DNA from: Medicago truncatula
Taxonomy: Eukaryota; Streptophyta; Magnoliopsida; Fabales; Fabaceae
Reading direction: 5' to 3'
Assembly: GCF_003473485.1 (NCBI RefSeq)
Contig: NC_053043.1
Span: 17,451,001 to 17,515,000, forward strand
DNA: 64,000 nucleotides
Part shown: positions 57,670 to 64,000 of the stretch, in pieces
Layout: each line of letters starts with the position of its first letter
Numbering within the stretch: the first letter of the stretch is position 1
Made by a program: the position numbers and the translations under genes
The notes under the pieces: generated by a model
The model's input: the letters and a program-made list of their open reading frames with translations, nothing else
Told to the model about the DNA's origin: nothing
Database searches by the model: none

Positions 57670-58010
57670 GAAAATCATTGGATGTGTTGTTTTGATTTTT
57701 TTTTTTTTTTCTTAAAGAAGCGGTCTCTCCCGTAAATGAAAAATCCAAAGGATATCATACTGCCACGTTATTCGGAAACCGTTGCAATGCAACATTTTGC
57801 TATAATAATCATTTCCGTTTTAGGAGATTTCATGACTTCCTTTTTCTTAGAAAACTATTTTCACAACTTAAGATGTATTTTTTTTAAGTCAAACTAACTC
57901 ACTAAAATTAATACCAGCATGAATCAAATATGATATCTTGATAGGAGTACATTTAAATGTCTCAAGCCAATACCATCTGACCAATCAAATGAGTTGTATT
58001 TTATGGTATA
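57670..58010. other. Short intergenic stretch
   Basis: AT-rich, with a T-run near 57695. Nothing recognised. Confidence 0.4.
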
Positions 58011-58019
58011 TGGTATAGT

Positions 58020-59622
58020 TAGGGGTGTACGTGGGTCGATTTGGGCTGAGTTTGGCCAAACCCAAGACTCAAACCATATAAGGTACCCCGGTTTCGGTGA
58101 GGTAATGTCCACCCGTTATATTAATGGGTGAGTTTGGGTAAACTCACTAATTTTCGGTTTGGTTTGGATTGGGTAGTGGGTTACCCAAATTATTTTTCTG
58201 TTTTTTTAATATTAAATTACTAAATGAGGAGGCTTTTATATTTTTTTATCATAAAAATTACTCAATTTTTTATTTTCTTAAGAAAATTGTATAACCTATT
58301 TTCAATATATTTTAGCGTCATAAAATAATAAATTATAGTATTAAATAACAAATTTCATCATAAAATACTTGCAACAAACTAAAGTTGGATGATGTAAAAT
58401 TGTTTCAGCATCAAAATAACTAAAAGAACAACATCATAATTTGTAGTTATAACATGTTTTGATTTTCAATACAGAGGATGTCTTGTGTCAATTTTAGAAA
58501 TTAGACTTGATTTATGACCAAGACCTTTGTTATTCTCCTTCCTCCCTATGAAAATGATAATAAAAAAATACGAACATTATTGGGTAAGTGGGTTTATTGG
58601 GTTTGGGTCTAGTTTTACCTAACACCTGTTATTTTTTAGACTATTACTTTTCCCACCCTATGGCCTTCTCCCGCGCCCTGTAAAATTCCAAAAATGCCCT
58701 TGGGTATTCCGGATTTTAAAATCCGGATTCATGTTTACTATTTCAGATTTTATAATCCGAACAATTCTTGTGTATAATCAGCCATCAGACTCTCTCACAT
58801 TTCAGCAGTTTTGAGTTTTGCTTTTAAAAACAACAAAACAAAAAAAATTAAGTAAAAAATTCTAAAAACCTGTCAAATAAAATCATAAAAATAGCACCAA
58901 AAAATTCTAAAAATCAAATAAAACTAATGCAAATTTTTTCAGATTTTTCTGAGAATATGAAAAATTAAAAAAAAAAAAAAATGGGTCTAAACGATGGAAT
59001 TTTGGATTTTGAGGGGCGGAGTCCCGTAAGAAGTTTCTTCTAAGGGAGTCATGGTCCTTGAATTTTTTCTGATTTTCTGGGGAAGTTTCTGGGAAGTCAT
59101 GGGTCTAAACGATGAAAACCCGATTTTTGACGAAGAACAGGTAACAATGCCGCATAACAGAATTATGAGAGTTAGGAAGATTAATATTGTCTCTAAAATG
59201 ACTATCCATGTTACAAACATGTTTAAAATTTGTGCTGATACAGTTCGGATTATATAATCCAAACTGTTTTACCTTGAAAAATTGTGTTTAGGGGGTTTCC
59301 GGATTATGTAATCCGGAAACATCATGTAACGCGCCCTATTTTTTAAAGTTTCCGGATTACAAAATCCGGAAAAATCCGTTACTCATTTTTTCACCTTTTA
59401 ACAAAAGAAAACATTATTCCCCGGATTATATAATCCGGAATGCTCCGAGGGTAATTTTGGAAGAAAAAAAATAGAGCACACGAGGAAAGGCATAGGATGA
59501 GAAAAGTAATGCTCTATTTTTTATGGTTTTTTCATTTTTTAAAACCATATTCACCCAATCACCCAATCCAACCCCCTTTTTTGAGTAAATTTTTTGGGTT
59601 GCCCAACCCATATACACCCCTA
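58020..59622. mobile_element. hAT-type non-autonomous element (1,603 bp with insert)
   Basis: The ends TAGGGGTGTACGTGGGT and, inversely, TAGGGGTGTATATGGGT pair, with gggttgg-rich subterminal words. The flanks GGTATAGT (58012-58019) and GGTTCAGT (59623-59630) match at 6 of 8, fitting an old 8-bp hAT duplication. It contains the MULE-type element 58639-59514. Without it the hAT element would be about 720 bp. Confidence 0.7.
58639..59514. mobile_element. MULE-type element with six ATTATATAAT palindromes, nested in the hAT element
   Basis: The ends GACTATTACTTTTCCCACCC and the inverse pair imperfectly over about 30 bp. The 9-bp duplication TATTTTTTA is perfect (58630-58638 and 59515-59523). Six near-palindromes of the type CCGGATTATATAATCCGG lie at about 58709, 58744, 59244, 59299, 59350 and 59421. 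There is no credible coding frame. The palindromic subterminal arrays recall those of the large MULE at 4911-10946. Confidence 0.82.
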
Positions 59623-59856
59623 GGTTCAGTTTCCTACCTTTGGTGAGGGACTCACTCACCCAAACTTTTTGTGGGTTTAATCTCACCCATACTTTTCAAT
59701 TTAGAGATTTGACACATATTTTATTTTATTTTTTGAATAAAGAGATTTGACACATATTAGAAAGTGATGTTTTGGATTGTACCAGAAAAAAGTGTTATTT
59801 TGGTGTAGAGCTGAATTCTTCCGTGGTACGTTAGGCAGTTAGAGTTGCATTAATTA

Positions 59857-59941
59857 ATGGCTTTGGAACAAAGATGGCTATCAAAATTCAAAAGTCAGGG
59901 GATGAGGCTAGTAGAAGCTGATGACGAAGGCCATGACCACC
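59857..59941 (+). CDS. Possible first exon of an unidentified gene
   Basis: MALEQRWLSKFKSQGMRLVE followed by ADDEGHDH, ending at a donor-like CCG|GTTTGT. The codon pattern looks real, but no continuing exon was found before the repeats at 60150, so it may be an orphan exon. Confidence 0.25.
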
Positions 59942-60149
59942 GGTTTGTTTCCTTCTTTAATATTTGTACCTCTACTCGTAAAAAAGCTGCATTTTGGTTG
60001 CATATATTAATGTTTTTGTACATCATAACTCAGACACTTGTTTTACATGGAGAGTGAATTGAACACAAAAAACTGCATTCATAATGACGTAAAGTGGAAG
60101 ATAGTTGTGGTGATATATTGAAGATGTACATGCATGCTTACTTTTATAG

Positions 60150-60660
60150 TAACAAAGCCTACGTGTAATGTTCGAAGGTCGGCAAAACCATTGACCTTTG
60201 TTGAGTATGACTCATAGGAACAGAGGAGGGTCAATAGTCGAGGGAGTTGAGCTAGCACAGCATTGTGAAGCTGCCTTCACCCCTGCCCTTGTGTTTGGCC
60301 TAGACATGCGTTACAGGCTCAACTGTTTGTTTTGGGGCGTGGGTGTGATAGTTGTGTGGTACATATATATCTTGTAACACTGTAAACCGCAATTCACTCA
60401 AGTAATATACGGAACTACAACTGCGCAGTAATCATAGAGGTCAGCACATTTGGCCTATGTTTGGAAAACTACAAAATCATGGCAGCACCTCACGTCTAGG
60501 TGAAACTGGCAGCACGCACGTCTAGGTGAAGCTCGGTTATTAGCTTCTATCAGATCATGTTAGAATTGAATTGGAGCATGATAAAAATGGACCAAACACA
60601 CTATTGACTGAATAGCATAAACAAACAATTGTGTTCCATTGTTTGCGATTTGCGTTTCTT
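60150..60660 (+). mobile_element. LTR-end fragment, copy 2
   Basis: The part 60370-60660 (cttgtaacactgtaaaccgc, aatcatagaggtcagcaca, aaacaaacaattgtgttcca) matches 48885-49070. The upstream part to 60150 is probably the same LTR. A small duplication of cacgtctaggtgaa is at 60499-60533. Confidence 0.5.
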
Positions 60661-60899
60661 TATTCTTCTTTTACTGGTTGTTGTTTTAACAACCTTTGAT
60701 TATAAATATCCATTGAATTAATCATTTTAAATTGTCCATTTTCCTTAATCATTTCCGTACGAAAATAATGTGGGAAATAAATGAAGTACAAGTTTCTTTT
60801 AAACAAAGCAATTTGTTGATAAGGATTGACCAATGTTTATGCACAAATTGTGCATATTGATTAAAATAAATGTTTAAACAATTCAACAGTAATCAATTG

Positions 60900-62712
60900 C
60901 AGAAAATCCAGCAACCTAATAGTATACTAAGAGACGAAAATTGTGAAAATCAAAATAAGGATCACAATCCAATGAGATTGCCTAAAAACAATACATTTTA
61001 AAATACAAAAACTTCACTAAAAAATTAAGGTTAGTAGAAAGAAAAAAAAACTTTAGTAAAAATAATAGCTTATAGTCATAGAACCATTACAAAAAACATA
61101 ACAGATAATCATCATGATGACTGAACTCTAAATTGACAAAAGAACAGCAACCAAAAGCAAGTGTGCATCCCCCTAACTGAAGAAGCTAAAATACAGAATT
61201 GCAGTAGACCACAACTCATATTTTCTATATATCGTGTATTTGTTCTTGCAGTAGGATGAGCTTAAACACACGGTTAGACTACAATATTAACGAAATGTAC
61301 AAGTCACTGCAGAATGAAATATCATGTTTATATCTTATGAGTCCAATCCAATTTCAGAAGCAAATATTGTTACCACATTGGCGATTTTGGATTCGCACTC
61401 AAATGAATAGGTGTGATATTAATCGAGGCTATCATTCCCGCAAACAACTCAAGCATTACAGATTGCAATCAGAGTTTTTTTTTTTAAAAAAAAAAAGCCA
61501 ATATTATTAAGGCATAGCCAGCACAAGAAGCGCAAGGCTAGCAAAAAACAACGAACAAGAAAGGCGGGAGCCGTATATAGGCAGAGCACTCCCCAAAGAA
61601 CTTGCAAAACCCAAAAATACAGACGAGTATAAGCATGTTTACTGTTTATCTAATGTGCATAACACATCCATCCATATCAAACTGAATTCAACACCATTCC
61701 TTTGTAAGGAAGGAAATTGGTTAGCAAGAAAGTAAGGTTTGTCACTAAACTATTCGAGCAAAAATTGATTATTAATTCTATACAATTTAAGCTATTTGTA
61801 AACATGTTAGACTTGCATGTTGATTTGCTCCCAGAATTACAATTTACAATGGACTCAAAAAATAAAATAAAGTAAACCACAATAGTGAGAGTTTGATGAC
61901 TTTGTAACCTCAATTGCAGAAAATGCAACCACTTAACAATATATTCAAAGCCAAAAATTGTAAAAATCAAAACAAGAATTACTACTATACCTTCCAAAAT
62001 ACAAAAACTTCACTGAACAAAAAAGAACAATGGGAAGAAAGAAGAAAAAAAAAGGCTTGAGTAGAAACTACTGATAGTGATAGAAACATTACAAAATCAT
62101 AACCTATGATCATCATGACAGAAATCCGAATTGACAAAAAAACAGCAACCTAAAACTGATAATGAATCTCAAAAAGTAAGTGTGCATCTCCCAAACTGAA
62201 GTACACCACAACACATCTTTTCTATACAGAACTGAAGAAGCTTCGGTTCAGAATACAGCTTCATAATATATCACAATGCAAATGACATTGGGAAGCAAGG
62301 TTGACAAAATCGACGTGGCAGATTTATTAAGATAAAAAAAACACATTAGGAACGGTGTTCCTTTTACAACCTAAAGATACAACCAAGACTGAGATAAAAC
62401 CTTTACACACTCTACAATATTAACAAATTGTACAATGTCATTGCCGAAATGAATAACATCACATCAGTAAAACATAATGTCTTGATCTTATGTGTCCAAT
62501 CCAATTTCAAAAGTAAATATTGTTACCACATTAGTGATTTTCACTCAAATCTATATGTGCAATGTTAAAGGAGACTATCATTCCCACAGAAAACATCTCA
62601 AACACTACAAATTCTAATCCAAGTATAAGCAAGATTACTGTTTATCTAATGTACATAACGCATCAATACATATCAAACTGAATTCAACAACCATTCCATT
62701 GTAAGGTATGAA
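60900..62712. repeat. Tandem duplication of the 3' flank of the 62.7 kb gene
   Basis: Unit 1 (about 60900-61722) and unit 2 (about 61880-62712) share ccaatccaatttca, aatattgttaccacatt, tactgtttatctaatgt and atatcaaactgaattcaac in the same order. In unit 2 the series runs straight into the stop codon of the gene at 62718. In unit 1 the coding part is missing, so only the 3' UTR/flank was copied. Confidence 0.75.
61478..61622 (-). mobile_element. LINE 3' fragment inserted in unit 1 of the duplication
   Basis: Starting at a T/A-rich tract, the minus strand reads ...gcgcttcttgtgctggctat, then gccttaataatattggcttt(t)n, the style of plant L1 LINE 3' ends. It interrupts the match between the two duplicated units, which proves later insertion. 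Confidence 0.55.
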
Positions 62713-62717
62713 AATGG

Positions 62718-63683
62718 TCATTTTTCTTTCTTTGGATGTATTGCTTCGATAACAGCTTCAAATTCTTCTTTTACTCTTTCAAAGACATTTGGTCCCTTAA
62801 CTTCACTGCTAGGGGTATTCTCATCAATATCATCACTCCTTCCATGAGTTTCTTTATCATGATGATGGTGTTTTGACTTATCATGATGTATGATGGATTT
62901 AATCTCTTCCTTAGCTTTCACAAATATGTTGACTTTCTTTGTTTTTGTTTCTGTCAACAGAAAATGTCATGTATCAAAGTCAACAAATTATGATGTCTCT
63001 GAACTATCATTCACATTATATTGTATATAGAGCAAGGAATACAAGGCAATGGACGCATCGACGAAAAAGAAAACCACCACAAGTTCCTCAAATCATTGTT
63101 AAAACAAATAAATGAATTCCACAACAACATGCAAGTCCAAGAACCAATACACGAAATTGACGAAGCCCAGTGATGAACGTTACTTTAAAGAAGGCATCAA
63201 CACAATATTCTTATGAACGCAATCTCAAAATGACCAAGAAAAATAAGCACTCCCACAAAGTAAGATATACCTGATGAAGAGCTTGAGATATTTTGTTTAT
63301 GTTTTAACTCAGCCATTTGATTTTCATCCCTATGTGACAACATAAAACAAGTAGAAATCAGAAATTGTATACAAAATTATCGACTTTTGCTTGTCAATTT
63401 TTTCATAAAATTTTGGTATAAGGAAGTTATGGTTTCAACCTTATGTCGTGAGTTGAAGCCTCATTGTTGTGATGGAACACTTGAGCAATGGCTTCAAACT
63501 CCTCCTTTGCTCGTTCAAACACATTTGGAGCTTTAACATCATCCAACGAGGTATTCTCATCTATGTCACTATTCCTACCATGAGTTTCCCTGTGATGATG
63601 ACTTGAAGACTTATGAGGATGCAATATAGCCTCAAATTCTTCCTTTGCTCTTTCAACCAAATCGGGTCCTCTTGCTTCTTTAA
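62718..63683 (-). CDS. Conserved plant protein with KEEFEAI/ETHG-DIDENT modules (3' part; 5' end outside window)
   Basis: Exons 63440-63683, 63271-63329 and 62718-62950 join in phase. The first visible exon starts after an acceptor (gcaattag|ttaaag), so at least one upstream exon lies beyond 64000. The product has two modules of VERAKEEFEAI + His-rich loop + ETHGRxxDIDEN + KxPNVFERAKEEFEAI, separated by MAELKHKQNISSSSS, and ends IEAIHPKKEK. Charged helices and His clusters suggest a soluble, largely helical protein, perhaps metal-binding. I know related plant proteins of unknown function only. The internal module repeat points to an ancient duplication. Confidence 0.75.
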
Positions 63684-63736
63684 CTAATTGCATAAAACAT
63701 CATGACAAAATCATCTCATAGTTTCCATAACTTCCA

Positions 63737-63756
63737 CACACACACACACACACTAC
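63737..63756. repeat. (CA)n microsatellite
   Basis: Short CA tract in the intron upstream of the 62.7 kb gene exons. Confidence 0.8.
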
Positions 63757-64000
63757 AAAAAGCAAACATATGTAGCACCTACACTTTAGATTAAAGGTGT
63801 GTTTGGTGTCTGGCATCGACACAAAAACGACACATGGGTTTCAGTTCTATTTTTCAAATTACCAAAGCTCTATACGTATCGTTTGTCAATGTTTCATAGA
63901 AAATACGATTTTCCCCCTACCACATAAAAAATAAAAACTTAGCCATTGTAGTCAATGAAATTATAAACTTTTGTCAATTTAATCCCTCAAATTTGCGAAA

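Noticed and set aside
61677..61997. 106-codon frame on the minus strand
   Set aside because: It lies in the duplicated 3' flank of the 62.7 kb gene and shows no domain; the other copy does not preserve it.

Overview
The window looks like nuclear DNA of a legume, most probably Medicago truncatula or a close relative. It is AT-rich and intron-bearing, with GT-AG introns and short exons. It carries a TIR-NB-LRR gene, an NPR1-type gene and a nuclear RPS16 gene. The species call is an inference from gene types and repeat style; no database search was possible.

Layout. 1-4.2 kb: repeat-rich DNA with a 1.4 kb solo LTR. 4.2-11 kb: a nested set of DNA transposons ending in a complete 6,036-bp Mutator-like element (4911-10946). 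It has long terminal inverted repeats, a perfect 9-bp target duplication, three transcription units (a plant-mobile-domain gene, a PB1-like/MuDR amino-terminal remnant and a small basic protein) and two long RNA foldbacks. 11.1-14.1 kb: RPS16, two coding exons. 14.1-18.5 kb: no gene recognised. 18.5-18.9 kb: the first of three paralogous small tail-anchored membrane proteins (the others are at 40.6 and 47.9 kb). 22.2-26.1 kb: a four-exon TIR-NB-ARC-LRR resistance-type gene. 26.3-32.5 kb: two broken copies of the chloroplast EF-Ts polyprotein gene, with a duplicated resistance-gene tail and a Ty3/gypsy gag remnant between them. 33-34 kb: a last exon of a serine carboxypeptidase-like gene and a candidate small secreted peptide. 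34.5-49.1 kb: LTR pieces, MITEs, a head-to-head inverted repeat of an RNase III-like pseudogene (38.08-39.25 kb), two fragments of a glycerophosphocholine-acyltransferase-like gene and a 1.55 kb MULE-type element. 49.6-50.0 kb: a small three-helix membrane protein of unknown family. 50.5-54.1 kb: a foldback element and decayed DNA. 54.2-56.7 kb: an NPR1-type gene on the minus strand. 57-60.7 kb: a SINE cut by a MITE, and a MULE-type element nested in a hAT-type element. 62.7-63.7 kb: the 3' part of a conserved plant gene of unknown function, running off the right end.

The intact host genes are RPS16 (organelle translation), the TNL and NPR1 (immune recognition and salicylate signalling), the small membrane proteins, and the KEEFEAI/ETHG protein. 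They are not an operon and nothing shows that they work together. Much of the rest is transposon-derived. Seven elements carry exact or nearly exact 9-bp target duplications, the sign of Mutator-type transposition.

The most unusual features are: (1) the MULE whose three genes each sit behind a cluster of the same palindrome and which carries two tandem paralogous hairpins; (2) the RNase III pseudogene arranged as a near-perfect long hairpin locus; (3) the TNL whose last exon could be spliced in frame into an acidic, internally repeated EF-Ts-polyprotein fragment.
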